Source: Methylobacter sp.
GTDB taxonomy: Bacteria > Pseudomonadota > Gammaproteobacteria > Methylococcales > Methylomonadaceae
Direction: 5' to 3'
Assembly (NCBI GenBank): GCA_030679035.1
Contig: JAUXTH010000118.1
Span: 1 to 49,227 of the forward strand
Length of the DNA: 49,227 nucleotides
This document shows, piece by piece, positions 17,783 through 28,338 of this stretch. Below the pieces are notes generated by a model. It searched no databases. It was not told the DNA's origin and saw only the letters and a program-made list of their open reading frames with translations. The position numbers and the translations under genes are program-made. The first letter of the stretch is position 1. Every line of letters starts with the position of its first letter.

Positions 17783-18896
17783 AAAAAAAGGGCAGAACAC
17801 GATTTAGTGACAAATTTCCTTCGCACATCAAGGATCCTTCCAAGCTTCCTCGTCACACTTGGTTTAACAAGTCGGGTGCTGGCAAATGGATGCTTGACTA
17901 CTACGATGCCGCTTCTGGAAAGTGGCGGGCAAAACGTATTGCTGGCCCCTTAGCCTCCATGACAGAAATATGGGCGGCTTGTGAAGCTCAGGAAGTAAAA
18001 ATTAAACAACTTTCAAAAGCTTGTCGCTTGATTTTCAAAAGTCCCTTTCGTGGCGGGATTTGAGTCGATTAACCCAGGATGACTATCTGGGTTGTCATGA
18101 GAAAATTATCAAATGCAATACAGCAACAAGATTGTTCGGCGATCAACCTATCTACAAATGGACCGTGGGTACTGTGCGCAACTATCGCGACTTAAGAGCA
18201 GAAGAATCCAGAAGCCGTGCAAACAAAGAGTTATCTTACATCAAGCGCGTATTTTCATGGGCGTACGAATACGAAAAAGTAAAGAGTAATCCAGCTAAAG
18301 GGATAAAAAAACTTACAATAGCGGCACGTAAGCATTATGCAGAGGACAATGATTATAATTTTTTGTTACAGGTAGCGAAAGAATCCAACTATTGGTATAT
18401 GCCATTTGCAATGGAAATTGCCTATCTTTGTCGGATGCGGCTTGCTGAGGTGGTTGATTTGAGAGATGGAGACGAACGTCCTGAAGGATTGTATATCCGC
18501 AGAAGAAAAGGCTCAAAAGACAATATTACTGAATGGAGTCCCCGTCTTGAGCAAGCTTGGAAATCTGCAAAGGAAATACGCAATAAAATCTTGAAAAAAA
18601 AGCGTACACCAGTTCACTTCAAGCCCGAAGAAAGGCCCCTCTTCATTAGCGAAAGAACCGGGGAAAGGATTGTTGCTTCATCATTAAAAACTGCAAAATC
18701 ACGTATAGATCAGCAAGCAATAAAAAAAGCTAATGAACTAGGCGTAGAATTTAACCACTTCACTTTTCATGACTTGAAACGAAAGGGGGTGACCGATACG
18801 ACTGGAAATAAACAAGAAGCTAGTGGTCATCGAAATGCCAGCATGCTCAATATTTATGATGTAAAACCAAGTTTAGTGAAGCCCGCCGGAGAATGA
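17779..18896 (+). pseudogene. int: Frameshifted phage-type tyrosine recombinase (integrase)
   Basis: Two overlapping frames join into one integrase. The first (17779-18063) carries the N-terminal region (KLPRHTWFNKSGAGKWMLDY); the second (usable from about 18030) carries the SAM-like core-binding domain (WRDLSRLTQDDY) and the catalytic domain. Visible catalytic region: R in LCRMRLAEVVDLRDG, HDLKRKG for the H-x-x-R box (K in the usual Arg place), GH in ASGHRNASM and the nucleophile Y in LNIYDV. A one-base frameshift near 18030-18060 splits the protein, so it is probably inactive unless this is a sequencing error. It ends 70 bp from a tRNA-His 3' fragment, the likely attachment site. Confidence 0.8.
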
Positions 18897-18965
18897 TTTC
18901 CCACCACATTTCCCACCATCAGATGTTGAGAATGACTTAATAAGGCTGTATGCTGTTGTTTTTAA

Positions 18966-19013
18966 TGGGGTGAACGACGGGGCTCGAACCCGCGACAACC
19001 GGAATCACAATTC
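18966..19013 (-). other. Attachment-site repeat: 3' part of tRNA-His(GTG)
   Basis: On the minus strand the sequence reads from the anticodon loop (ATTGTGATTCCGG, anticodon GTG) through the T arm (GCGGGTTCGAGCCCCGT) to the acceptor strand ending CACCCCA, with the discriminator C typical of tRNA-His. The 5' half of the tRNA is absent; homology stops just 5' of the anticodon. Such 3' tRNA copies are made when a tyrosine integrase inserts DNA at a tRNA gene. The broken integrase gene ends 70 bp away. Confidence 0.75.
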
Positions 19014-19762
19014 AAAATGTTTTCGTTTTATTTCATAGACTTAACACCCTTCAATGTTACCAGAAAGCCCTACATAGGCCTTAATGCATATGGTTTGTAG
19101 GATTATTTGTTACCAGGAAACTCGGGCTACGCTGTTTCACCTATGGACTTAACTTAGCCGAATTGTAGTTCAGCCAGATTATTTTCGCAATGCCATAATT
19201 GGCGCTAAATCCGGTAAAAATTCAACGCTGTTTTATATCCATTCTAAAGGTTCTTGAGCTGCCACTGAACTGAAATTGCCCGCCGTCAGGAACGGGTCAG
19301 TAGAGCCGATGAACTTACTTTATATATAGCTAAGTTGAATGACAGCTACCCAGAATCATTTCCGGCACGAAATGAATAGTCACAATCGGCCAAAACCGGA
19401 CAGACAATGAAGGCCCGTAAACTTTACAAATTACTTACATGCACATAAAATCCACCTATTTTTCGAGTTAGTGCATTCTAAGTATCTTTACATATTGTGT
19501 ATTCAGTTCGAAATACGTACTGTTGGTTCAAAGGTGGGGAGATAGATTAGCAATTTTCCAATCAACATAGTACTTATGTCCTATTTCGTATGATATAAAC
19601 TCTTTGCTATATTCGTCGTGTATTTCCTTATCTATTAAGCTCTAGGCGGATCCTAGATTAGGAGATTCACGATGATTCCTGGAATTCTCACACTCTGGGA
19701 ACCTCTCGGTAGAGCTGAGGGTTGACTTTGATTAATTACAACTCCTATCCTTGGGGCATAAG
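19014..19762. other. Non-coding accessory DNA
   Basis: About 750 bp without a supported gene. Two loosely similar blocks (ATAGACTTAACACC near 19036 and TATGGACTTAACTT near 19143) and stretches resembling degraded intergenic repeats (CGGCCAAAACCGGACAG near 19390; compare CGGCCATAACCGGTTAC near 23043) suggest decayed repeat DNA next to the att site. Confidence 0.4.
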
Positions 19763-20245
19763 ATGACAGTTCAATATCAAAATATCTCTCCTGATTCGCT
19801 TATCAACTGCCTTGCATTAGATGTAACACGTAAAGCAGTTGCGGAACTGGTACCTGAAGAATTTGACTACATAGACGAACTAATCCGTGAGAATGATATG
19901 CTCCCCGAGACTGATGACACATTGGCTTTCGGGGTTGGGGAACTTATTGCTCCTCTGACGCCAGCGATATGGAGCGCAGTTAGTGCAGCCCTTACTTATT
20001 GTGTCACTAAGCTATTCGACGCTACAGTGGAGGTAGGCATGGAACCGGCTAAGGTTTGGGCCAAGAAGAAATTTGGCAAGGAAAATGCTTACAAGGGCGT
20101 TCTCTCACTAGAACTAGAGGCAGAAGTGCATGCAATGGTAATTTCCTATGCGCTTAAATGTGGACTTACAGAGAAACAATCGGCACGACTTTCGGTGTTG
20201 CTAATAGAACGGCTAGAGGGAATCGCGAATGAACCCACGGATTGA
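19763..20245 (+). CDS. Hypothetical protein coupled to an M48 protease gene
   Basis: 160 residues from the ATG at 19763, preferred over a TTG 12 bp upstream because GGGG lies at ribosome-binding distance. I do not recognise a family. Visible features are an acidic N-terminal half, a central small-residue stretch (IAPLTPAIWSAVSAALTYCV) that could be amphipathic or a weak membrane segment, and a basic helix (PAKVWAKKKFGKENAYKG). The central layout (helical, A/V-rich, followed by a charged helix) resembles small adaptor or effector-associated domains, but that is only an impression. The stop lies inside the start of the M48 gene (17-bp overlap), so the two proteins probably work together. Confidence 0.7.
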   Translation: MTVQYQNISPDSLINCLALDVTRKAVAELVPEEFDYIDELIRENDMLPETDDTLAFGVGELIAPLTPAIWSAVSAALTYCVTKLFDATVEVGMEPAKVWAKKKFGKENAYKGVLSLELEAEVHAMVISYALKCGLTEKQSARLSVLLIERLEGIANEPTD

Positions 20246-21932
20246 GGAAGACAAGTTCAATTTGGACTCACTTTCAAGCAGCACCACCTTACGGTTTTAT
20301 ATGATCTCAACTGTTGTCATATTTACAGCTTATCAATTAGGCGATGAGTTGAGGACTGTGATAAGTAACTTTAATCCAGATATTGGAGGAAATTCCGTTT
20401 TAGGTTTTTATATGATGATCTTGTTGATATGTTTATCGGCGGTGATCTATTGGCTTATGCCTATGATTCTAATTCGGCGCTATCATCTCACTTTGGTACC
20501 ATATGATCAGTTCCACGACCTTCTGACTCGGATCAATGAACTGGCAAGTAAGCTAGGAGTACCTTTTCCTTCAGTTTATTTTGCTCCAATAGTTCGCCGT
20601 CAAAATGCTCAAGTATTTGGTTTTGAATGGAAGCCCCAGTTACGGATTGACAAAGGACTTACTCTCCTATTTGCCCGACGGACAGACAGGTTTGACGCAG
20701 TTATCTTGCATGAACTCGCACATATACAACACGGGGATGTATTTAATGCCTATGCGGCCATGGCACTTATCTGGGCAACATTAATCTTGACAGTCTCTGT
20801 TGCTGTCACTCGAGATTATTATTATTTTCATTATCTGCTAAGTATCAACTATGAATGGATACGGCGGGTACCGATAACTGACACAGCTATTTGGATTCTG
20901 AAAACTGTAGGTGCTCTTCTGTTGGATTTCGGAAAGTATTTACCATTGCTTTGCTTGCTTTTTATAGAGTATGCGCGGCTTATTCGTATCCGAGAGCATT
21001 ATGCTGACTGGCGAGCTGGACAGCATGGTGTTAATGAAACGTTGATAAATATGTTTTCCCAATATCAGCAGATTTTAACATCTGTATGGAAGCGATTTAT
21101 TCATAGTCACCCATCACCAAGTGAACGAGCCAGTTTTTTGCAGCAACCGTTAACGCTAGGGTGCCAAATTTCAATGGGTGACATTCTATTGATTGGCGCT
21201 CTTATGGTCATACTGCAAAATAGTGTAAATGTGACTGGAGAATTAAACTCTGCGGTTGGATTTCATTTTAATCCAAAAGATTTGAGCGATTTTGAGCAGC
21301 AAGTTAGTAGAATTCCTTTATCTCTTTGGGTTGCTGGAGTGTTACCTTTATTGGTTACTAATACGGTGGTGGCCATTACGTGGTCACAGATTATGATTAG
21401 GTATTCTTTTGGTAGCTGGCTAAGTGGCCGATCAAGCACACAACAAATAATGGGAGCATTTCCCATTCTGGCCTATAGCTTTCTTGGTGTTGTAATAGGC
21501 TATTTTATTAATCCAAAGATTTTAGTGAGCTTAAGCAGGGCAGAACCTCTAGACTTAGTTAGATTGAGCTATGAATTAATTTATGTGCCGGTTTTCTTTT
21601 TGATAAGCTCCATATATTTTCCTCTCATTGTGCCCCTTATAGCGCCATGGACCCAAGGGGAACACAGACCGTTTGGGTTAGCTATTATTTCAGCGATCAT
21701 GGTTTATGTTATCAATAGTTCTGCTTTGGGGCTATCAATGTCTATTCAAGGATTGCTAGGTTGGCAAAGATTAACTGGATCAATGGATGTGCCTTTTCTA
21801 CTCATGTTATTTAGTATGATGATATGGCTTTTTATGTTATTTTTGTTAGCTAGATTTTTGCTAAAACGCGGACGACAGCTTGGTAAATTAGGCCAAGTTC
21901 CAATTTGGGCGTGTGTTAAAAGTACGACGTGA
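20229..21932 (+). CDS. M48-family membrane zinc metallopeptidase
   Basis: 567 residues. Zinc motif HELAHIQHGD (about residue 157) follows FDAVIL as in M48 proteases, and the third ligand region is REHYADWRAGQHG. Several hydrophobic segments are visible: two before the catalytic domain (about 20-40 and 55-80), two just after the HExxH helix, and about five in the C-terminal half. This is an integral membrane protease like HtpX but much longer, with an extra multi-helix C-terminal domain. The GAGGG before the ATG at 20229 is a good ribosome binding site. Known M48 proteins degrade damaged membrane proteins or cleave signals; the substrate here is unknown. It sits in accessory DNA next to an att site, so a specialised function is possible. 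Confidence 0.85.
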   Translation: MNPRIEEDKFNLDSLSSSTTLRFYMISTVVIFTAYQLGDELRTVISNFNPDIGGNSVLGFYMMILLICLSAVIYWLMPMILIRRYHLTLVPYDQFHDLLTRINELASKLGVPFPSVYFAPIVRRQNAQVFGFEWKPQLRIDKGLTLLFARRTDRFDAVILHELAHIQHGDVFNAYAAMALIWATLILTVSVAVTRDYYYFHYLLSINYEWIRRVPITDTAIWILKTVGALLLDFGKYLPLLCLLFIEYARLIRIREHYADWRAGQHGVNETLINMFSQYQQILTSVWKRFIHSHPSPSERASFLQQPLTLGCQISMGDILLIGALMVILQNSVNVTGELNSAVGFHFNPKDLSDFEQQVSRIPLSLWVAGVLPLLVTNTVVAITWSQIMIRYSFGSWLSGRSSTQQIMGAFPILAYSFLGVVIGYFINPKILVSLSRAEPLDLVRLSYELIYVPVFFLISSIYFPLIVPLIAPWTQGEHRPFGLAIISAIMVYVINSSALGLSMSIQGLLGWQRLTGSMDVPFLLMLFSMMIWLFMLFLLARFLLKRGRQLGKLGQVPIWACVKSTT

Positions 21933-22160
21933 AGTTGCGTAATTATAAATTTATAAAAACTTTCGTCGAATGTGAATTACCTCTGGATTGAACATGGACA
22001 TTCGATAAAACGACAGGGACTGTATAATGTTTGGTTATTCATCTAAACGTTATCTTGTTTTAAAAACAGTTTTGACTGTCTGCAATGGGTCGAATTGAGC
22101 CAGTAAATCATCCAGTATTGTCTAATTGCGAATGTCCGCGTTGTGGATTTCCCGTATATT

Positions 22161-22898
22161 TTAATTTCGCTGTTCTATCGCCAACATCCATGGCCTGACT
22201 TTTGTGGGTATCACTTTTCCCGCTCCATCCAGTTTGATATGAGTCAAACTGACCGCATCCAAAACATTGCCTCCTATCACATCAAGTTCCCTTGACCGTT
22301 GTGCAACCACTAAATCACAGTGGTAAGTCCCGCGCCTTAGATCGTTATAGTTGTGAATAGACTGGATAAAGGCTTCACCCCGTGGCGCACAAATGATATC
22401 TCCTGGCTTAGGGTTATAGGTGTCGATGGCATGGCTTACAAATCTGTTTTCAGAACCAGCTGCCATCACATACTGAATATAATCCCAATGCAAAACTGTA
22501 GAAGGTAAATCACTTTCTGGTACGCCTGCACTTCGAGCAAGCCAGACAATAAAAGCGCCCGACCAGGGTCTAATTTCTCCTTCATACCCGATTATCGGTA
22601 AGTCTGTCACAGTATACCAATACATGAAGATCCGGCTAAAAAAAGGCGGTAGCGTTTCATGACCGTGGGTTGCTTTACTCGGATAAGTTACTGTTGGCGG
22701 CTCAATATCATAATTGACTTCGGGTCGACCGAACAATTCCCATTCCTGACGAGCAAGGTACAGCATTCGTTCTCTAACGTCAGGAATTACAAACGATGGC
22801 ATGACATTGGATGCAGCTAAAATGGCAGGTGTCTGCCCTTGTTTATGCAGAGCGCAGCCAGTAAGAAACAAAACAATGCTGAGAAAAATATAAGGCAT
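22161..22898 (-). CDS. DUF2272 lipoprotein
   Basis: 245 residues. The signal MPYIFLSIVLFLTGCALHKQ has a lipobox (LTGC, Cys at 15), so it is probably a lipoprotein. The body has the DUF2272 pattern: WSGAFIVWLARSAGVPESDL, FVSHAIDTYNPKPGDIICAP, and GTYHCDLVVAQRSRELDVIG GNVLDAVSLT, resembling CHAP/NlpC-like papain-fold hydrolases with a putative Ser/Cys position at WSGAF and His in HCDLV. In that position many relatives have a Cys, so catalytic activity is uncertain. It stands alone in accessory DNA. Confidence 0.75.
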   Translation of the reverse strand: MPYIFLSIVLFLTGCALHKQGQTPAILAASNVMPSFVIPDVRERMLYLARQEWELFGRPEVNYDIEPPTVTYPSKATHGHETLPPFFSRIFMYWYTVTDLPIIGYEGEIRPWSGAFIVWLARSAGVPESDLPSTVLHWDYIQYVMAAGSENRFVSHAIDTYNPKPGDIICAPRGEAFIQSIHNYNDLRRGTYHCDLVVAQRSRELDVIGGNVLDAVSLTHIKLDGAGKVIPTKVRPWMLAIEQRN

Positions 22899-23131
22899 AT
22901 TTAAATAGTTTTTAAATATAACACACTATGTTAGCACCAAGTGTAACCTGACAATCTTTGCTGATTGACAATTGATCCTTGGTTTAGTGGTGCGGACTAC
23001 TATACATCTATGGATAAGTCGAATATGCTGGAATGGCCTTGATCGGCCATAACCGGTTACGCAAATGAGTGCATAGATAGACAAGAAAGTCTGGTTTTAC
23101 TATCCAATATTAAACCGTCAGTAGCTCATCC

Positions 23132-24008
23132 TTAACAACGCAAGCTATCAAATTCTTTGGTAATAAACTCCATGACCAATTGCACCTTGGGGAGATAGCG
23201 ATGACGCTTATGGCACACCAGATATAAGCTGCCGACAGCATCCGATCCCAAATCAATATCGAGTTCTTGCAACTCTTGCAACCCCGTATAACGATGTAGG
23301 ACTTGCGGTAACACCATCGCGCCCATACCCGCCTTGCAAGCGGCTATTTGTACGATAAAATCATCGGAAGTAAAAACAGGTTTGAAGTCAGGTGTGAACG
23401 TGCCCAATTCCTGATTGGCTCGTTGCCCCCCATTAGGAGCGGCCCAACATATCCAGTCCAGACCTTTGATGCCAGGATGCAAGGGCAGTTGCGCCGCATA
23501 GGCTTTGGATGCGTAGACACGCATGGCACTAGAAACTTCGTCTACACACGCCAAGTCAGCGTCAATTGGCTTCCAAGTTCGTAGCGATAGATCTGCTTCA
23601 CCACGCCCTAAATTCAAGGTTTCTATGCCGGACAAGACTTCGATCTGTATCTGTGGATGTTGCTGACGGATCTTTGCCGCTAAAGGCACGACAACTTCAT
23701 TGGCGATGCCAGGCGGTGCGGCGATCCGTACTTTTCCTTCCGGCAAATAAGTCTGTTTCCCAACGCATAGCTCTGCCTCGTTGGCTCATTCGGCCATGCT
23801 CTGCGCTGCAGGCAACAGCTTTTGGCCTATCGCAGTCAGGCTGGAACCTTGGCTTTGTCGATCAAATAATGCTTCGCCTATCGATTCTTCAAGCTCAGCG
23901 GTGCGTCGGCTCAGTGTGGCCTAGCTTCAGCACGCGTGCAGCGCCACTCAAGCTACCTTGCTCATGCACTGCCAAAAACAGTCTCAAATCATCCCATCTC
24001 AAATTCAT
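23132..24008 (-). pseudogene. Broken LysR-family transcription regulator
   Basis: The N-terminus (MNLRWDDLRLFLAVHEQGSL, then SGAARVLKLG) is a standard LysR winged helix start. A one-base frameshift near 23925 moves the continuation (TLSRRTAELEESIGEALFDR) to another frame, and an in-frame TGA follows near 23789 (after PAAQSMAE). The C-terminal effector domain (23746 to 23132) is intact. So at least two inactivating changes are present. It is divergent from the NAD-binding epimerase gene, the usual layout for a LysR regulator and its target. Confidence 0.8.
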
Positions 24009-24128
24009 GCTTAACCCTGAAATAAAAAAATCAAAACCATCTGAATATGGATGTCAGTATCAATATTTAGCTAATTGCTAAATGATATTCGGATGTGTGA
24101 CTATACGGCAAATAACTGAGGAAGAATA

Positions 24129-25076
24129 ATGGAAAAAGAATTGCACGTTGTTTTCGGCGCGGGTCAAGTTGGTGCGATCTTGGCGGATATTTTACTCTCA
24201 TCAGGCAAACGTGTGCGCATGGTGAAACGCAGCCAGGGTATTTTCCCGGCGGGAATCGAACTTATGTTGGGAGATGCGACCGATGCGACCTTCTGCCATA
24301 GGGCGTGCATGGATGCAACGGCAGTCTATCACTGCATGAACCCGGAATATTCCGCCAAGGCCTGGGCAGAAACGCTACCGCGCTATACGGATAACCTGAT
24401 TGCAGCAGCGGGTGGTATCGGCGCTCGATTAGTCGTGCTGGATAATCTATATATGCTGGGACGCACCGCTGGTAAGCCCATGAACGAAAATACCCCGAGC
24501 AATCCTTGCAGCAAGAAGGGCGAGATACGCGCACGTTTGGCGGAGCGTTTGTTCGATGCGCATCGGCAAGGTACGGTCCGCACGGTGTGTGGCAGGGCTG
24601 CCGATTTTTACGGGCCGCGCGGTAAGCTCACTTTTTTCGGAGATTTCTTCTGGAAATCGGTTCTGTCCGGCAAGGCTGCAATATCACCAGTCAACCCTAA
24701 TGTGATACACACCTACCACTACATCCCTGATGTGGCGCAAGGCCTTGCCGCTCTTGGCTGCGCAGATGAAAGCGCACTGGGGCAAGTCTGGATGCTTCCT
24801 TGCCAGCCTGCCGTGACGACCCGTGAGTTGGCGGCACGGTTCCAACCTTATCTTGGGCAATCCATACAGATGAAAGCCATGCCGCGTTGGCTCTTGAAGT
24901 CGTTGGGATTATTCGTGCCGATGATAGGCGAATTGGCGGAGATGGCGTATCAATGGGACGAATCCTTTGTGGTGGACGATTGCCGATTCCGTGCGCATTT
25001 TGATGTTTGTCCGGTGGCAGTGGAAGAGGCAGCACGCGCGACAGTCGATTGGGCAAGAATGACTTATACATCTTAA
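24129..25076 (+). CDS. NAD(P)-dependent epimerase/dehydratase-like protein
   Basis: 315 residues, SDR-extended (atypical) fold. The N-terminal nucleotide-binding loop is VFGAGQVGAILADILLSSG (Gly-x-Gly-x-x-Gly), followed by a basic residue at the end of strand 2 (RMVKRS), which may favour NADP. The YxxxK region is replaced by NLYMLGRTAGKP, so classical catalytic Tyr/Lys cannot be assigned with confidence. The C-terminal half (HTYHYIPDVAQGLAALG) is typical of NAD-dependent epimerases. It is divergent from the broken LysR gene, which probably controlled it. Substrate unknown. Confidence 0.82.
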   Translation: MEKELHVVFGAGQVGAILADILLSSGKRVRMVKRSQGIFPAGIELMLGDATDATFCHRACMDATAVYHCMNPEYSAKAWAETLPRYTDNLIAAAGGIGARLVVLDNLYMLGRTAGKPMNENTPSNPCSKKGEIRARLAERLFDAHRQGTVRTVCGRAADFYGPRGKLTFFGDFFWKSVLSGKAAISPVNPNVIHTYHYIPDVAQGLAALGCADESALGQVWMLPCQPAVTTRELAARFQPYLGQSIQMKAMPRWLLKSLGLFVPMIGELAEMAYQWDESFVVDDCRFRAHFDVCPVAVEEAARATVDWARMTYTS

Positions 25077-25123
25077 ATTTAACTGCCCACTTGCTACTTC
25101 CGCTTTGGGTCGTTAACGGTTAT

Positions 25124-27319
25124 TCATACTTGGCTGAGTCGTGGAATCAAATTAGTAATCCTACGTTGAGAGCGCTGATTTTTAACCGCCATTGCCAAGG
25201 CTTTTGTCTGTGCAATAACCACTACTAACTGTTTGCCACGGGTGACGCCGGTATAAAGTAAATTTCTCTCCAGCAGCATGAAATGTTGCATCGCCATAGG
25301 GATAACCACGACAGGATATTCAGACCCTTGAGCCTTGTGAATACTGGTGGCATAGGCCAGAGCGATTTCATCCAGCTCGTTAAAATCATAGTCCACGGTT
25401 CGTTCATCAAAAATGATCTGGAGTAGGCTTTCATCAAGGTCTACGTTGAGAATGACGCCAATATCCCCATTAAAGACTTCCTTGTCATAATTGTTGATGC
25501 GCTGAATAACCTTATCTCCAGGTGCATAGGTTGAACCATAACGAGTGACCTTGGGTTCGCTTTGTCCATTCAAGCGTGACTGTAGTTCAATATTAAGTGA
25601 ACGAGCACCCAATCCTCCACGATTCATAGGCGTAAGAACCTGAATGTCATTTACTGGATGTAACTTAAAACGCTGCGGTATCCGCTCAATGACAACTTGC
25701 ATTAATTTTGCAAAAATTTCTTCTGGCGTTTCAGCGTAGATACAATAAAAATCGCTCAACTCTTGGGAGTGATCTGATTGAGGTAATTGACCTTGATTGA
25801 TTCGATGTGCATTAGTGATGATTTTCGAGGTGCTGGCTTGCCTAAAAATCTCAGTTAATCTGACCGTCGCAATCTGCCCCGAATCAATAATGTCAGCCAA
25901 TACTGCACCAGGTCCGACAGAGGGTAATTGATCCACATCGCCAATAATCAACAATGCAGCTGTCGTGGGAACGGCTTTTAGTAATTGATTCATTAATACC
26001 ACATCCATCATCGATGCTTCATCAATTACCAGGCAATCGATCTCCAGTTGAAATTCTTCATTACGCTTAAAAGCAAATACTGCAGGGTCAAATTCCAACA
26101 ACCGGTGAACTGTTTTGGCTTCTAATCCGGTGGATTCATAAAGTCGCTTTGCCGCCCGCCCCGTCGGCGCACAAAGTCCAAAATGGATATGTTTGGCACT
26201 GAGGATTTTCAGGATGCTATTAACCAAAGTGGTTTTACCGACGCCTGGCCCCCCGGTAATCACCGCAACTTTGTGCTTTAGAACCAACTCAATGGCTGTA
26301 CGCTGAGAAGCTGATAAGGTTAATCCAGTTTGTCCTTCGACCCAAGGGATAGCCTTCTGAACATCAATAGAGCCCCATGGCGGATGACCCTGATTAAGAC
26401 GGAGTAGATGCGTTGCGCAACCGACTTCGGCTCTGTAAAGCGGCGTTAGAAAGATGACTTCTTGTTGATCATTAATCTCAGCAATCAAATTACCTTCACT
26501 CAGTTCCGCAGTAATTGCACCGTCAATGATAGGTGCCGGTATTTCTAATAATTTAACCGCCATGTCACACAACTTGGACCGAACCGCTGCGCAATGACCT
26601 TCGCCTGACCATTCTTGCAAAACGTGACGTACACCGGCTTGTGCTCGTATCAGCGAATCTGGTGCAATACCCAAATTCTGCGCCAGTGCGTCAGCAGTTT
26701 TGAAGCCAATACCGTGAATATCCAGGGCTAAGCGATAGGGATTTTCTCTGACTTTTTCAATGGCTTGTTCGCCATAAGTTTTATAAATTCGCACTGAGCG
26801 TGACGTGCCCACACCATGGGATTGTAGAAAAACCATAATCTCACGAATTACTTTTTGCTCACACCATGCGCTACTCACCCGTTGTTGTCGTTTTTTACCA
26901 ATGCCAGGCAACTCCAGTAATCGTTCTGGTGTTTGCTCGATCACGTCAAACACAAGTTCCCCGAAAGCTTTGACTAATTTTTTGGCAAAATGTGGGCCGA
27001 TTCCTTTGACCATCCCTGAGCCCAGATATTTCTCAATACCGTCCAAGGTAGTCGGTGCTACGATTTTTAAAACGGTCGTTTTAAACTGCTGTCCATGTTG
27101 ACGGTCATTTATCCAGAAACCTAGACATTCAACATACTCACCGGCAGTAACGCTAGCCGCTGACCCAATTACCGTTACAACTTCTCGATAGCCTTTGACA
27201 TTGATTCGTAAAACACAAAAACCTGATGATTCACTGTGAAAAGTTACGCGCTCTATCGATCCCTGCAATTTAACCAGTGGGTTGTCAGCGGAATGAGGTA
27301 ATTCAGGTTGAGAATTCAT
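25124..27319 (-). CDS. recD2: RecD2-type ATP-dependent DNA helicase
   Basis: 731 residues, the usual RecD2 length. An N-terminal OB-like domain ([20 protein letters not shown]) precedes helix-hairpin-helix segments ([39 protein letters not shown]), then the SF1B helicase core: Walker [18 protein letters not shown] (about 355), Walker [27 protein letters not shown], and the C-terminal motif [19 protein letters not shown], plus [12 protein letters not shown]. RecD2 is a 5'-3' helicase outside RecBCD, linked to DNA repair and often found in mobile elements. Its gene converges with the epimerase gene (47 bp apart). The upstream neighbour is a nuclease gene on the same strand, 102 bp away. Confidence 0.93.
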   Translation of the reverse strand: MNSQPELPHSADNPLVKLQGSIERVTFHSESSGFCVLRINVKGYREVVTVIGSAASVTAGEYVECLGFWINDRQHGQQFKTTVLKIVAPTTLDGIEKYLGSGMVKGIGPHFAKKLVKAFGELVFDVIEQTPERLLELPGIGKKRQQRVSSAWCEQKVIREIMVFLQSHGVGTSRSVRIYKTYGEQAIEKVRENPYRLALDIHGIGFKTADALAQNLGIAPDSLIRAQAGVRHVLQEWSGEGHCAAVRSKLCDMAVKLLEIPAPIIDGAITAELSEGNLIAEINDQQEVIFLTPLYRAEVGCATHLLRLNQGHPPWGSIDVQKAIPWVEGQTGLTLSASQRTAIELVLKHKVAVITGGPGVGKTTLVNSILKILSAKHIHFGLCAPTGRAAKRLYESTGLEAKTVHRLLEFDPAVFAFKRNEEFQLEIDCLVIDEASMMDVVLMNQLLKAVPTTAALLIIGDVDQLPSVGPGAVLADIIDSGQIATVRLTEIFRQASTSKIITNAHRINQGQLPQSDHSQELSDFYCIYAETPEEIFAKLMQVVIERIPQRFKLHPVNDIQVLTPMNRGGLGARSLNIELQSRLNGQSEPKVTRYGSTYAPGDKVIQRINNYDKEVFNGDIGVILNVDLDESLLQIIFDERTVDYDFNELDEIALAYATSIHKAQGSEYPVVVIPMAMQHFMLLERNLLYTGVTRGKQLVVVIAQTKALAMAVKNQRSQRRITNLIPRLSQV

Positions 27320-27421
27320 CAGGTATTTTGGAGAGCGTTCCCATTTGTTATAATTGGACTCGCTGTAGTACAGAACGTACCGCTACATAATAAATATATC
27401 ATGTTGGATGCTGAGTAGTTA

Positions 27422-28330
27422 CTAACCCTTATTGCAGTCATGTGGAATCATCCAGGACTGGATAGGTTTGTCATGTTTAGCGTAATCAGCAACGGGGATT
27501 TTTTCAGTTGTTACACGTTCGATTTCATCGACTGATACCAAATAGTCATCCAAGTGTTTTCTGGTGGCTTCCTGAGAGTTAGGCACAATCCATGCGATTG
27601 CACGTTCATCTTGGCCGGTTCCACGTACAACCACTTTCCAAAAAGCATCCGGTGTTTTAACCCCATGTGATTGAACAAAATAATCATCCGCTGGATTATT
27701 TCCCCATATCACGCCACCGATCACCAGCAATTCTGATATGTCTCGATAGCACTCAATGATTTCCTCGGTTTGCAGCCAAGCCCCACGGTTCATGTTCGCT
27801 GCTTGGGGCAGAATATTGGTCATTGTGTTTGTAGCTTTTATTGCTTCTTTAGATGCATCTAAATGATTGGCTGGCACTTGATGTCCACGATCGTAACCAT
27901 GACCGTAAGCGTTGGCCGTTGTTTGTTGACATTCAGCGGGCACATTTTGATCAAGCATAAACTTGTCATAACGCTTGGCATTACCATTATCGCGCTGTGC
28001 AACGTACTGGAATTTAATGGCTCCTCGTTGGGCGCAGTCTAGCCAGACGGTGAAACCAGGATAATCAAGTTTTAAAATATTGCCGGATCGAGTGATTTCA
28101 GTGTTGCTTTGAGCAACTGTGGGTGTCGGGGCGGAAACGGGATTAGTTGGTAGCTGTTCAGTCTTAAAAAAACTGGAACAGTCCTTAACGGATTTGCTGG
28201 TACTACCATCATTGCAGACGAACTGGGAGCCATTACAGTGAGCAATACCCGCTTTTTTACCGGAACAGGGAGCTCCTGCCCAAGTTGATAGAGGAAGTAG
28301 CAATAGGATTAATAATATAATTTTGTTCAT
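27422..28330 (-). CDS. Secreted DNA/RNA non-specific endonuclease (beta-beta-alpha metal type)
   Basis: 302 residues. N-terminal signal peptide (MNKIILLILLLLPLSTWAGA), then a short Cys-rich segment (CSGKKAGIAHCNGSQFVCN) and the nuclease domain: DRGHQVPANHLDA (catalytic His of the D-R-G-H motif, about residue 150) and MTNILPQAANMNRGAWLQTE with the Asn metal ligand. The family (Serratia nuclease/NUC1) cleaves DNA and RNA with Mg2+. Export suggests nutrient scavenging, defence of the periplasm against DNA, or antagonism; no immunity gene is obvious. A DUF4870 gene lies 8 bp upstream and may be co-transcribed. Confidence 0.92.
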   Translation of the reverse strand: MNKIILLILLLLPLSTWAGAPCSGKKAGIAHCNGSQFVCNDGSTSKSVKDCSSFFKTEQLPTNPVSAPTPTVAQSNTEITRSGNILKLDYPGFTVWLDCAQRGAIKFQYVAQRDNGNAKRYDKFMLDQNVPAECQQTTANAYGHGYDRGHQVPANHLDASKEAIKATNTMTNILPQAANMNRGAWLQTEEIIECYRDISELLVIGGVIWGNNPADDYFVQSHGVKTPDAFWKVVVRGTGQDERAIAWIVPNSQEATRKHLDDYLVSVDEIERVTTEKIPVADYAKHDKPIQSWMIPHDCNKG

Positions 28331-28338
28331 GCTGGTAT

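Noticed and set aside
17779-18896. Integrase read as an integron integrase (IntI)
   Set aside because: It resembles phage/ICE integrases (preceded by a DUF4224 gene, next to a tRNA fragment) and lies 14 kb from the array; no IntI-specific helix was seen.
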